In this document: positions 42,800 to 53,747 of the stretch, in pieces
How the letters are laid out: each line of letters opens with the position of its first letter
How positions within the stretch are numbered: the first letter of the stretch is position 1
Assembly (NCBI RefSeq): GCF_000512585.2
Contig: NC_089248.1
Coordinates: 1 to 64,000, forward strand
Direction: 5' to 3'
Length of the DNA: 64,000 nucleotides
From: Kwoniella bestiolae CBS 10118
Lineage: Eukaryota; Basidiomycota; Tremellomycetes; Tremellales; Cryptococcaceae
Notes under the pieces: generated by a model
The model's input: only the letters and a program-made list of their open reading frames with translations
Told to the model about the DNA's origin: nothing
Databases searched by the model: none
Program-made: the position numbers and the translations under genes

Positions 42800-44904
42800 A
42801 TGGTCAAAGCCAGCTTTCACGATATCCCGAGTAAGTCAACCCCCCATCAGCTACCTTCACACCCGCTGACAGAAGTACCCTATTACCTAGACAATACCGC
42901 TGCCACTTGGTGGACAGATCCCGGTTTGAGGAAGAATGTTTATCACTGTCTCGGTTGTTGTCTTTGTGTCTTCTATCTGGGATGTAGGTGATCCAACTCT
43001 TACAGTGCCTTCGACAGGGCTCACAGCCTCTCAACAGACGATCAGTCCCTCTTGACGGGTCTTCAAGCGCTTCCTCAGTGGAATGCCTTCTTTGGTTCAC
43101 CTTCCGGTAACAAACTTGGCCTCATCGCCGCGTCCATCTTCCTCCCCTCAATTATGACAGCATTCATCGGTGACTTCATCGCATACCGATATGGAAGGCG
43201 GTACGCAATCTGGATCGGATCGATTCTCATCGTGATCGGGGCTTTGGTCAACGCTCTTGCTGTAAACCTGGGGATGTTCATTGGTGGTAAGCTGTCTTGG
43301 ATCTTGCTGATTGCCCTTAGCTGACGAGATTCGTCAGGCCGTATCATACTTGGTTCTGGCGGTGCACTCACCAAGGTTGGGGCACCATCGTTGCTTCAAG
43401 AACTCGCCCATCCTCGATTGCGACCTTCTCTTGCTGGGCTATACTACGGATTCTATTACACTGGAAGCTTGACCTCTGCGACTTTATGTAGTAAGTGATA
43501 TCGTGACATGGTCACTTCAAAGGCGGATCTGACAATCTTTCAGTCGCCGGCCTTTACATAAAAGGCAACTGGGGGTGGCGATTTCCGGCTCTAGTCCAGG
43601 TTCTGGGTCCGTCGGCTGTTCTTTTCATCACCGCAACAGCTCCCGAGTCGCCCCGGGTAAGTCTATCAGTATCTCTCGTCATCGAGAAAGCGTGTGGCTG
43701 ATACTGTGATATAGTTCCTCGTCAAGATGGGGAACAACGAACAAGCGATGGCTGTCTTGACCCGTTATCATGCAAACGGAGCTGAGGGGGATCCCTTGGT
43801 GCAGTGGGAGTACCAAGAGATCGTGACAGCTCTCCACGAGGAAGAGCTTCGACCAAAAACAAGCTATATGGACTTCTTCAAGACCAGAGGTAATCGATTG
43901 CGACTAGCCGCAGTCGTCAGTCTGGCTTTTGGAACCAATTGGGTAAGCGCTACAGACCCTGTCAAAGCTGATAGCCCGCTGACACGTAGGAGATAAGGTC
44001 GGCAACGGTTTAGTCTCGTACTATCTTTCTCCAGTGCTAAGATCCGTAGGAGTGACTCGCCCAGTCGAGATCACCGGCATCAATGCCGGACTAGGTAGGT
44101 GCTACTCAAGGATCGTGCGATGATATAATCATCATCTGATCTCAAACTCATTCATGTAGCTTTCTGGAATCTATGTGTAGCGGTCACTGCCGGTCTCAAC
44201 ATCGATAGATTTGGTCGTCGGCCTCTAGCTTTCGTGTCGATAGGAGGAATGTTCGTAAGCTACGCGATCGTGATGGCGACTTCCGGAACTTTCGCCCAGA
44301 CCCACAATTCATCGGCAGGTCTGGCGGCCATCCCATTCCTGTTCCTGTTCTACGGTAAGTGACTGCATGCGCGCTCAATCGCAACAGCTGATGATACAAT
44401 TCAACGCAATAGGATTCTACACCCTCTTCTGGACACCAGTCCCTTATCCATATGTATGTGCGTCGCTCTCAAGGTATAATTCTGTGCTAAAACTATCTTA
44501 CAGTCTGCCGAAATTCTCCCCTACGCACTTCGTTCCAAAGGTCTAGCTATATTCACGTCTGTGCAGAATCTTGGTAATACCTTCAATCAATTTGTCAATC
44601 CAATAGCCCTAAAAGCCATCGCGTGGAGATACTATGTGGTAAGTACCTTGCCAAATTTCTGAGGGACTTGACTGACATTCATCAGGTCTACCTCGGTGTA
44701 CTCGCTGTCTACTTTGTCATTGCCTTAGTGCTCTATCGAGAAAGCAAGGGAATGACTTTGGAAGAGATTTCCATCTTGTATGACTATCCATTGAAAGGGG
44801 GCAGGCAACAGGCTAGAGAAGCGCTCGATCGACAGATTGCGGCTGACACGGAGCAGAAGACCGTCGATACGAAGCGTGATGTGGAGCATCTTGAACACGC
44901 TTGA
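42800..44904 (+). CDS. MFS sugar transporter (lactose permease/hexose type)
   Basis: Start is at 42800 (MVKASFHDIP), with a first intron just after residue 10. The spliced text reads VPYYLDNTAATWWTDPGLRKN, then helix 1 (YHCLGCCLCVFYLG) and DGSLLTGLQALPQWNAFFG, the family's post-helix-1 loop. DFIAYRYGRRYAIWIG is the G-x4-D/R-x-G-R-R loop between helices 2 and 3. AFWNLCVAVTAGLNIDRFGRRPLAF is the matching loop in the second half. The tail reads ESKGMTLEEISILYDYP with a PESKG-like sugar-porter end, then a charged C-terminus. Twelve helices are expected. It probably imports a mono- or disaccharide; its place beside the fuconate dehydratase suggests a deoxy sugar or its polymer breakdown product (inference). 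Confidence 0.87.
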
Positions 44905-45682
44905 ACGGTTAATTGATGTGGAGCACAGTCCTTGTTATACGGATATCGGGATCTATATCAGAATCAGAAAGGGAGAAAGACCAAGGCCATTTGTACGATT
45001 AGTGATTTGTGGGATGTATGAAGATTACGGTCGTCATGTGCACTACTGTTTGTTGCTCGCACTAACATGCTGGCGTGACGAATCGATGCCACGGCCTTGT
45101 GTGAACCGGTCGTGACGAAGTGAACACATATATCAGGAACAATAATTGCGAGACAGGAAAAATTAAATGTTGACAAGATTCACTTTAAAATAACATATGC
45201 GAGACAAAACATGCTGCATTGGGACTTTCCTGGAATATCTGGACTGACCAATTCCCTAAAATGGAACCGGAATTCCAGAGGTGATAAGGTTGTCCCATCA
45301 TGTGGTAACGCCACCGGAAGCGGCAAAAAGGGGATGCGCTCAGGCACGGACGATCGACAAGAAGAGGAATCTTTGGTGAATTTGGAAACAAGGTACCTTG
45401 TCAATAACCCATATCCTAGTTGCTACTCAAGGCATGAGCAGGGGGTTCCTCGCTGTCATCTTTTCAATATTGCAAACGAGCCACCTAACTTTAGAACCTT
45501 CTTTCTCATTGTGACGTAAGGTAGATCCGATCGACGATGCAGATCAATGGTGGAGTGATGTTCTCAGCTTTGTATATAAAGCTTTTCTCGACGCCACCAA
45601 GAATGTTCTTCTGACTTGGCCACTCAATCGATCGACCGAGCATTCGCTATTGCCAAGGTATACTTACACAAGACAGCTTACA
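44905..45682. other. Intergenic
   Basis: No gene supported. TATATAA at 45574-45580 lies about 105 bp before the LPMO start. Confidence 0.45.
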
Positions 45683-48261
45683 ATGTACTTATCGACTATC
45701 ATAATCGCAGCAGCAACATGCGTCTCGACAGCCAGCGCACAGTAAGTGCTGATAAAATGGGCACTGGATAACGCTGACCTGTCACAGTGTTGCGCTATGG
45801 GATAAGGGCATGTTCGGGTTCAACTACCCATATCAAGCAAGCGGTGAGTGAGCTCGCATACCAAGTACCGCCAGATGGTATCCTGATTCAACCATTCTTC
45901 AGATCCTCAGAACAACAATTACAATAACAATGAGCCTGTAATCCCGTTGAAACAAATGGACGGTCGGACTACTGCTCAGTGGTTTGGCCATGGCTTATTG
46001 GGATATCCTCCCAAGGCAGGCGACTTCATGAATCTTCCGTCGGGTGGTACATACAATGGTATGTCTTGAGCATGCTCAGATGCCAAGATGAATACTGACC
46101 CCAGGTACAGGAGAAGTCAGTTGCAATCGAGGGCAGACAACCTTGGGAAATCCATCCGATACCTCGGCGAAATACAAGTACGCTTGTAAAGTAAGCGAAC
46201 TTTTGTCATGAATTGAGGGTCTTACTGACTCATCCTTCTGCAGCCCGATGGTGGACAGTACTCCGGTGTAGGCGCTTTACACGTCATGAACACGTATAAC
46301 AGCACGGTTGACAACAAATGGTTTGGAGGCACCGCCCTGGCCATAGCATATACTTCGGATGTTGCCAACCTCAAGCCAAACGACTTGACAGTCATCAGCG
46401 TTAACCAGAACTCTGTTTGGGAACGACAGATAAGCTACAAGATTCCCTCGGGGATGCCACCTTGTCCCTCTGGGGGATGTCTATGCTCTTGGAACTGGAT
46501 ACATCAGGGTGGACATGGGGAAGGATACCCATACGAGATTGTGAGTGTTTACGGAAGCGGAACATCGCTGATAGTCAGTATAACGTGGTATATCGATGTC
46601 AAGTCACTGGATCGACGAATTCTGCCAACAAAGTTCAAAGAGGTGCCATTCCCAACAAATGTGATGGCAACCCCAGCAAATGTGTCAAGGGTCCCAAGAC
46701 TCCGATGGTGAGTATCAGAGGTATCTGCGACAGGTCGAGACTGACCTTCACTCTTTTACATAGTATCTTTGGCAAGCGGAGTAAGTTTCGCATTACGCTA
46801 ACTTCGGAAATTGTTAACTAACATCATTTCTACAGTGGCAACAATCTTCCTAATCTCGATGATCCACCTCTCTACCGTGATAACTGGGGCTTCGCGGATG
46901 GTGCCCAGAACGACATCTTCCAAGCTGCCGCCACTCCAGCCAGTTCATCGTGAGTTCGCTGTTGCATGCTGAAGCAACATCAAGCTGATCCCAGCCGTTA
47001 CAGCGCTCCTAAAGCCTCTGCTACATCATTACTCTCCGGTTGGTCCTCCGTTGGCTGTATGGTGGATAGTACGAGTTCCCGAGCACTTCCCGGTGTATCA
47101 TCAACTGACACCAACAATAACACCATTCAAGGCTGTGTGTCTTCCTGTGCATCCAAAGGATATCTCTTCGCCGGTGTGGAGTACGGCCAAGAATGCTGGT
47201 GTAGCAACACTGCCACCTTGACCTCTGCAGCTAGTACAGATTGTAATATGGTGTGTCCTGGTGATATCTGGAGTACATGCGGAGGAAGCAGTCGAATCAA
47301 CGTCTACCGAAGTGCCAATGCACCCACTTCTGGTCAGCCAACACCCTTACCCGACTCAATGTTACCCTCCGGCTGGTCCAGCCTCGGCTGTATGGTGGAC
47401 GATCAATCCAACCGTGCTCTCACTGGTGGATCTACCTCATCATCCTCAAACACCGTACAATCTTGTATCGCTTCTTGCGCTTCCAAGGGATTTACCTACG
47501 CAGGTGTGGAGTATGGGCAAGAATGTTGGTGCGGAAAGACTGCTCGTCTCACCGCGGCTAGTTCGGGGTGCGACGTGGCTTGTGCCGGGGACGGGTCTCA
47601 TGTCTGTGGGGGAAGTAATCGACTCAACGTTTATGTTGCCAAGTCCGCTACGACCTCTTCGAGCAGCAGCGTCAAGCCATCGACAACGTCAACCTCTGTG
47701 GTGAAGACCACGACTTCTGCCTTGAGCATCAAGCCGTCGAGTTCATCTTCTTCGGTCAAGCCTTCGACTTCCTCATCCACCTCGAAAGCTCCAGTCAGTA
47801 CCAGCACTTCGAAAGCGGCTACTACCACAAGTATCAAGCCATCCACAACTACTTCGAAAGCCACAGTTACGGTCACCTCCACAGCCCCCGCAGCCACCAC
47901 CTCTTTACCAGCAGGATGGGTCTCTCGAGGATGTTACGTTGATTCATCCTCAGCGCGGGTCTTAGACGGCAACGTATTCGAATCAAAATCCGATATGACC
48001 TATGCCTCTTGTATCAGCATTTGCACTGGCAAAGGGTACTCTTACGCTGGACTGGAATACGGAACTCAATGTTATTGTGGGAACAACCTTGTCAAGCCTA
48101 CTCAGGTCACCAGCGGATGTGATAAGCCGTGTGCCGGTGATAACAAAGCTATGTGCGGGGGTTTCAACAGGATCACCGTGCTGCAGAAGTCGACCGTGCA
48201 AGCTCGACATGCCCAGGAATGGAAACCGAGGGGTGGTAGGCGTCATCACCAAGTGATGTAA
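45683..48261 (+). CDS. Secreted AA14-like LPMO with three WSC domains
   Basis: The signal peptide MYLSTIIIAAATCVSTASA ends just before His; the His codon is split by an intron (CA|T), so the mature protein begins HVALWDKGMFGFN, as needed for a copper histidine brace. The catalytic region matches AA14-type xylan monooxygenases: PLKQMDGRTTAQWFGHGLLGYPPKAGDF, GGTALAIAYTSDV, VISVNQNSVWERQ, CPSGGCLCSWNWIHQGGHGEGYPYEIYN. Three WSC domains follow: GWSSVGCMVD, GWSSLGCMVD and, after a Ser/Thr-rich linker (about 47640-47900), GWVSRGCYVD. WSC domains bind cell-wall glycans. The basic C-terminus has no clear GPI signal. Six or more introns precede the large last exon. It probably acts outside the cell on hemicellulose-coated cellulose. 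Confidence 0.82.
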
Positions 48262-48507
48262 AGGAAGATGCCGTATCGATTACATGATTAAGGGGGGAAT
48301 GGTTCTAAGCTTGGACGTAGTGTTCAAATTATGTAGCAATTATAGATATATCAAATGCAATGGAATGTATCATTAGTGTAACCTATTACTTGCTGGGTAT
48401 GGGGACAATCGTTCATGTCTTTGTTACAAAGTTGTGTAGTGGAATACGCACCCTGGCGATGCCTTCAATGTCCGTACATTTTTTCTCAAACAAGCATGAA
48501 GTGCTGA

Positions 48508-49999
48508 TTAGAAAGCTATCAAATTCCCAACAGCAGTCAGCATTCGTGTCTCAACCCGCACCTGGACATCTGACTTACCAGAGTTCAACAGCCATCCTCC
48601 ATCGACGACGACCTCGCCAGCGGTCATGTATTGGTTCTGTGTGTTGAGGTTGTCAGATCAATCTGAGCAATGAATTGGGATATGGTTGCATTCAACGACT
48701 CACAGTGATGACGCTGAAGATGGTTTGGGCGTAATCAACCGCATTTCCAGGTCGACCGAATGGGATTCCCCATTTCTTGGTGAACTCTTGGACGTGGTCG
48801 TCAGAGCCGGTGTTATCCTCGGATGGGATGATGGTCATTCCCTGTATAATCGCAAAGTGTGAGCTTGGGCTCTATGATACATTACATGGAACAGACAACT
48901 CACCGAGGGGAAGTATCCTGGACAGATCACGTTCTGTTGAGCGATGGCTAGGTCAGCTTTTAGTATATGCAACTTCAGACTGTATAAGATTTCCACTGAC
49001 CACCCTGATGCCCAAACCTCTCCTTGCGAATTCGAGGGCTTGTTGGTGTGATAGAGAGATTGTTGCGGCTCTGCAATCAGCCTATCAGTATCTACAAGCT
49101 GCGGATCGATGAGTGTGAGAGCCTGCTCACTTTCCACAGTTATAATGGAACTGCCCTCTTTGCGAAGTCTTGGTGATACCAGACATTGAAGACAGGTTGA
49201 CCACATTACCTGGCTCAGGGAATCCACCAACAGTCTTTGCAGCCGCCAACAATGGGAGGAAAGCGAAGGTCGTAAAATGGTATGAAGCAGTATTGATTCG
49301 CCATACGTCGGCCCTGTTATCATAAAAGTTAATCTTCCATTCATCCAGTCTCTCCTGAATGCCCAGTTAGAGATACACGCACCAGGTCTCAAAGGATTCT
49401 CCCTCGAACATCTGCTTGGATAATCCTTCCGCATTCTGCTCACATGCGTTGATATCGGTCGCGCCGGGGAAGATACCGTGGTCTACCCCGAGTGCTTGTG
49501 TCAGTACATATGACAAACAGCGACGAGGCATTAACAGCGTTACTCACTATTGATAAGCACATTAATCCATTTCTCTTTCGATTGAATTTCTTCAACGAAC
49601 TCTACGGGGATGTATCAATTTAGCAGTGGCTAGCCAACCGAATAAGGGTTCGACTCACTCTTGATCCCTTCCTTGTAGCTTACATCTGCACTGACAGCGA
49701 CGATGGATCCTTTTCCTTTATTGCCTAGCTTCTCGTACCCCTCTACAGCCGCTCTCAACGGTTCTTCCCTTCTTCCGGTGATATACACTTTCGCACCGTT
49801 CTCAGCTAGAGCAGTGGCTGTGATCAGACCCAGACCTGTGCCTCCTCCGGTGACTGGGATGTTCGTATATGCATTAGCCTGTGACGATTGATACGCAAGC
49901 CACACACTTACCGATCGCTACCCATCCTTCGATGTTGAACAGCTTTGGGATCTCGAGGACGCCATGACCCAAGGATTTGAACAGAGCAGTTTCTGACAT
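48508..49999 (-). CDS. Short-chain dehydrogenase/reductase
   Basis: Start is at 49999 (MSETALFKSLGHGVLEIPKLFNIEG). A classical SDR Rossmann fold: VTGGGTGLGLITATALAENGAKVYITGRR holds the T-G-x3-G-x-G cofactor site and an Arg pair that suggests NADP(H). The structural motif reads NVLINNHGI, the active-site segment VVNLSSMSG supplies Ser, and FHYNCGKAA supplies Tyr-x3-Lys. The C-terminal VVVDGGWLLNSAF is formed by a last intron ending near 48517. Resembles fungal RhlG-like oxidoreductases. In this neighbourhood it could oxidise a keto-deoxy sugar acid, but that is inference from position only. Confidence 0.85.
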
Positions 50000-50845
50000 T
50001 CTGGTTGATATCAATCTTTTGATGAAACTCAGAAACAGTCGGCAGCCGTCATTCGCGACTGCGACCTTTATATAATCTGATCAAGCATGACATCTGCTCA
50101 GGTAAGTAATTGACACGACTGAGTGTCAGAGGGTACTCATTCGTTTCTCCTTGATTTTGGTTCCCTGATTAGCTTTATGACGTACTTGCTCGCCCTACGA
50201 TACCATCCTATCTCTATCATCCTTACTTTGTCTATAATGCATACGAAATTGTGCGGAATATATAGTCGGTGAAAGGTGTATCGCGAAAAGCGATTCACTA
50301 GCGAACAAAGGCAGGACAATCGAAAGTGAGGACCAGTCCGGTATAATGTGATTCGAGTGGACCATGTATGTGGAGGCGTGACCGGATGACCAAGCGAACC
50401 CCAGCCATGATTTGAGGAGTACCATTAAGTACCTTGTGAGCATGCTGACGTACGTTCGCATTGAACAAAGAGATATAGGGACAGTGCTTGTGACATGCAA
50501 AGTGGAAGAAAGGAATCCGCTGATACCCACCCCCTGGGGCCGATCGCAGGAGAAGGAGAATCATCGACGGCTGGAATCCAATCTGTCTTCAGTGATACAA
50601 GCGATAGGAACAGGGCCATGGACTGTAAGTTATCGTATGCATACCGATGTGACCACTACACGATTCTATACATTGCCCATCACCTCCACTCTTCCTTTTC
50701 CTTTTGTCTCGTTATTTACGAGATCTGTTATCGAACGGAACGCGCTGGGATTTATCTGGACGATCTATAAGATCAGACGAGAGCGAAGTATCAGCTTCCT
50801 GAGACACGGAATGTCATTATAGATGTTGGCACGGGTTGTAGAGGA
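50000..50845. other. Intergenic
   Basis: Promoter of the SDR gene and 3' flank of the SBDS gene. Open frames on both strands lack recognisable motifs; no gene supported. Confidence 0.4.
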
Positions 50846-51937
50846 TCACACAACACATATGATCTGATCAAGGAGATTAGCAATCCGTCCCCCACTCACC
50901 GCTTCCCACTCCTGACCCATATCATCCTCCTCCGTCTCCTCAACCTCCTTCATGATATTCTCCTTCACTCTCTTCGCATCCTTCCCAGGCATCGTGATCC
51001 TGATCCGCATCCTTGCCCTCCTGATTGGTAGCGTATTCTCCCCCTCCTCACTACTCAACTTCTTAATTAACTCCAACGCCTGTGCCTTTGCAGGCTTATC
51101 AGCTTTGACCGAGAACCCAATCTCCGACATGGTCTTTTCGATCATCCCCACTGTGTGTTTGCGGTTTGTATTTGGGTCGACGGTCATTTCGGTTACTAGG
51201 GTTGCTATCTCACGGGATAAAGAGGAAAGTTGGTGGGATCGCTCGAGGTTGTTGATTTGGAGTTCACCTTTGCGCAGGATCTAGATGATGAGACAATCAG
51301 TATGATGGAGAGTATAGATTATGATGAAGGGATAGAGTCTGAGAGGCTTAGGTCTGTGTGGATATAAGAGAACGGGAGAACATGCCATGCAACGGGCGAG
51401 TAGAAGAGAAGATTGTATACGGTACAGCACACACCAACTCACCTCCTCTATCACCTTGTTCATGTCGTCCGTCTGGAAGCATTTCGTCCAGTCGTCCCTC
51501 TTGGCCACTTGACCTTTCGGTACGTTGGTGAATATCTGTTCTATCTGCATTACTTCGGACAAGTCGGTTTCACTGTTTAGACATTGTAAGATATATTAGC
51601 TGACGCCTACCACCAAGTGATCGTACTGCAGCAAGCATGGGACTCTAGTTTGTGCACATGGTTGAGATCACTCACACGCCTGATCGGAATTCGGACACTT
51701 TATTCTGATAGCATGCGATCTACAGCAGAGAGAACAAGAGGAAGTCAGTATGGTGGTTCTATAGAATAGTTCTCAAGCTCGTCTGTAGATCCACTCACCT
51801 CGAACCTCTTGCCGCCCTTTTTCATCCTGACTATACTGACATTGGTAAGTCTGTCGGGTGGAAGGAGTATCAGTCAACGTCTCTTGCTGTTCCATCTGAT
51901 TGACATACTTTATCTGCGTTCCCGGTTGCTTGTTCAT
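50846..51937 (-). CDS. SDO1: Ribosome maturation protein SBDS/Sdo1
   Basis: Start is at 51937 (MNKQPGTQIK). Splicing gives [35 protein letters not shown], the SBDS N-terminal domain, then LSEVMQIEQIFTNVPKGQVAKRDDWTKCFQTDDMNKVIEEILRKGELQ, among the most conserved parts of the family. The helical and C-terminal RNA-binding domains follow (TVDPNTNRKHTVGMIEK; RARMRIRITMPGKDAKRVKE), ending LLDQIICVV. With the GTPase EFL1 it releases eIF6/Tif6 from pre-60S subunits in the cytoplasm. Length of about 250 residues and all domains are as expected; no oddity. It marks the start of core chromosome content. Confidence 0.95.
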
Positions 51938-52376
51938 GTTGCCCAAACAGATAGTCCTGCACTGCGATCCCTCGTGTGATATATGCTGCTGTCTTGTGGT
52001 GTAATAATGATGATGAGAACGATGATAAGGATGCAAGACTAGAAAATACAATTGTCAACAGAAAAAAACACTCTTTCCTCCTCCTCCTTTACATAGACGT
52101 CATATAAATTGGTTATTATGCATGATACAACCGTGGGAAAGTAATCCTACGGTGAGATATATCCATTCGGCTCCGAGACTCAAAGAAGAGAACGACGTCA
52201 ACGAAGGGTCATTTCGATGAGATATCCTCTCATCTCTCTTCTCTCTCTTCCTCATGCAAAGTCAATGAGATAGAGTAACTTATCAAGGAACATAATGCGA
52301 ATATAGAAGGACAATCTTCAACGATCACAACGACACCACGAACATAGTAGTATAATCATCACCGAGACGAGTCAGA
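51938..52376. promoter_or_regulatory. Divergent promoter of SDO1 and PRELI-like gene
   Basis: No gene supported. A CT-rich stretch (52215-52255, CTCATCTCTCTTCTCTCTCT) lies before the plus-strand gene, as is common in basidiomycete housekeeping promoters. Confidence 0.45.
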
Positions 52377-53178
52377 ATGAAGGTATTCCAAAATGATATA
52401 ACCTTCGAGTGAGTATCGTCCCTGCCTTCTTGAGCTCGTCGGATCCGACTTGTGCTACTTCTGCGCTGGCAGGTCGTTGTGCTGACTATACCCTGGATCA
52501 TATTATCGTCCAGCTTCACCCCCGCTCAAACCCTCTCTGCGCTCCATCGCAAATACCCCAACCCCTACGCGACGCACGTCTACTCTGTAGATACGATAGA
52601 TAGGAGCGTAGATCCAGATACGGGTATACTGAGGTCGGAGAGGCTGATAGGTGTTCAGCAAGGTGCACCAAAGTGGATAACAAAGGTGGGTCGAAGTCGC
52701 ATTTTGATGGATTACCGGTTGTGCTGGTGTTTACCTCACTTTTGTCAGCTCTTTCATTTGCCTCCGACAGCATATGTGAGAGAGGTCGTCTTCGTAGATC
52801 CATCGAATACATCTGCGACTATGATGTCTGTGAATCTGAGCTTGGCTCAGTATGTGTGAGTACACGTTCACCTGCTGTCAGATCATCTCGACATATACAT
52901 CCCGTCTGTATTGTAGATGGACTAATACTGACAGCCCCACCCACAGATCATGCCTCGAACTCATCAACTACCTCCCTTCATCGACCAATCCATCCATTAC
53001 AGAGTTCAAACAACGCGCCCTCCTGATATCCGGTTTTCCAACACGTATGATAGCCAGACGGATCGAACAGGCGAGTCTCGATAGATTCAAGAGTAATGCC
53101 GGGATAGGTAAGAAGGGATTTGAGTGGGTATTGCAAGGGGGTGATCAGGCGAGTTTACCTAGACCTACGCTGGACTAG
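52377..53178 (+). CDS. PRELI/MSF1 (Ups-like) mitochondrial lipid-transfer protein
   Basis: Start is at 52377 (MKVFQNDITF). Intron 52409-52513 (105 nt, GTGAGT...CCAG) gives FDFTPAQTLSALHRKYPNPYATHVYSVDTIDRSVDP, which aligns residue for residue with the PRELI N-terminus (FDHPWETV...KYPNP). The rest reads TGILRSERLIGVQ, then VREVVFVDPSNTSATMMSVNLSLAQYVS. A final helix (RMIARRIEQASLDRFKSNAGIGKKGFEWVL) is typical for the family. Members shuttle phosphatidic acid or phosphatidylserine between mitochondrial membranes with Mdm35-type partners. I cannot tell the Ups1 and Ups2/3 types apart here. A reading that ignores the intron branch gives an out-of-frame PWII text and was rejected. Confidence 0.88.
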
Positions 53179-53747
53179 GGGCGCAAGAGTAGATTAGGGA
53201 AGGATGGGATATAAGAGGAAGGATAGAAACGGTTTTAACAATCACGCAAGGAGCATATGACAAACAGAACAGGACATCGCAATTCAACATATAGCGATAA
53301 AGCATTTCAAGATGACATGGTTGTAGATATTCATTTTTCACGGAGATGGTGCATACAGAAAGACGGACAAGAAAAGGAATGGAGAAGAAATCATTTAGCG
53401 TTGTATTGTAACTCATCGTACGTAGAATGTTGCTCAATATGCCATCACAATTCACCTTGACCTTCCAGCGGGGCAACCGTCGCCTATCCCCAGATCATCG
53501 GATGAAATGTGATTGTTGCATCGATCATTGCCTATATAAGACACGACTGATGAAAAGTGGTTGAGTGGGTTTCTATTCTAAGAAAGAATTACACAGTTAC
53601 TATACTCGAAACATTGATACACTTGACGGATCTACAACATATGCTACAGACAATAATATAATAGAGAAAAGTGGTGCGTGCAATCTGATAGTTGTGATTG
53701 GATGTGTGAAAAGTGATTTGCGAGATATGTGAGCAGAGATGATCAAT
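53179..53747. other. Intergenic between convergent genes
   Basis: 3' flanks of the PRELI-like gene and RNR2. No gene supported. Confidence 0.4.

Noticed and set aside
52452..52513. Reading the PRELI-like gene through TIPWIILSSS
   Set aside because: It needs a start or splice that does not exist. The 105-nt intron ending CCAG at 52513 gives an exact family alignment instead.
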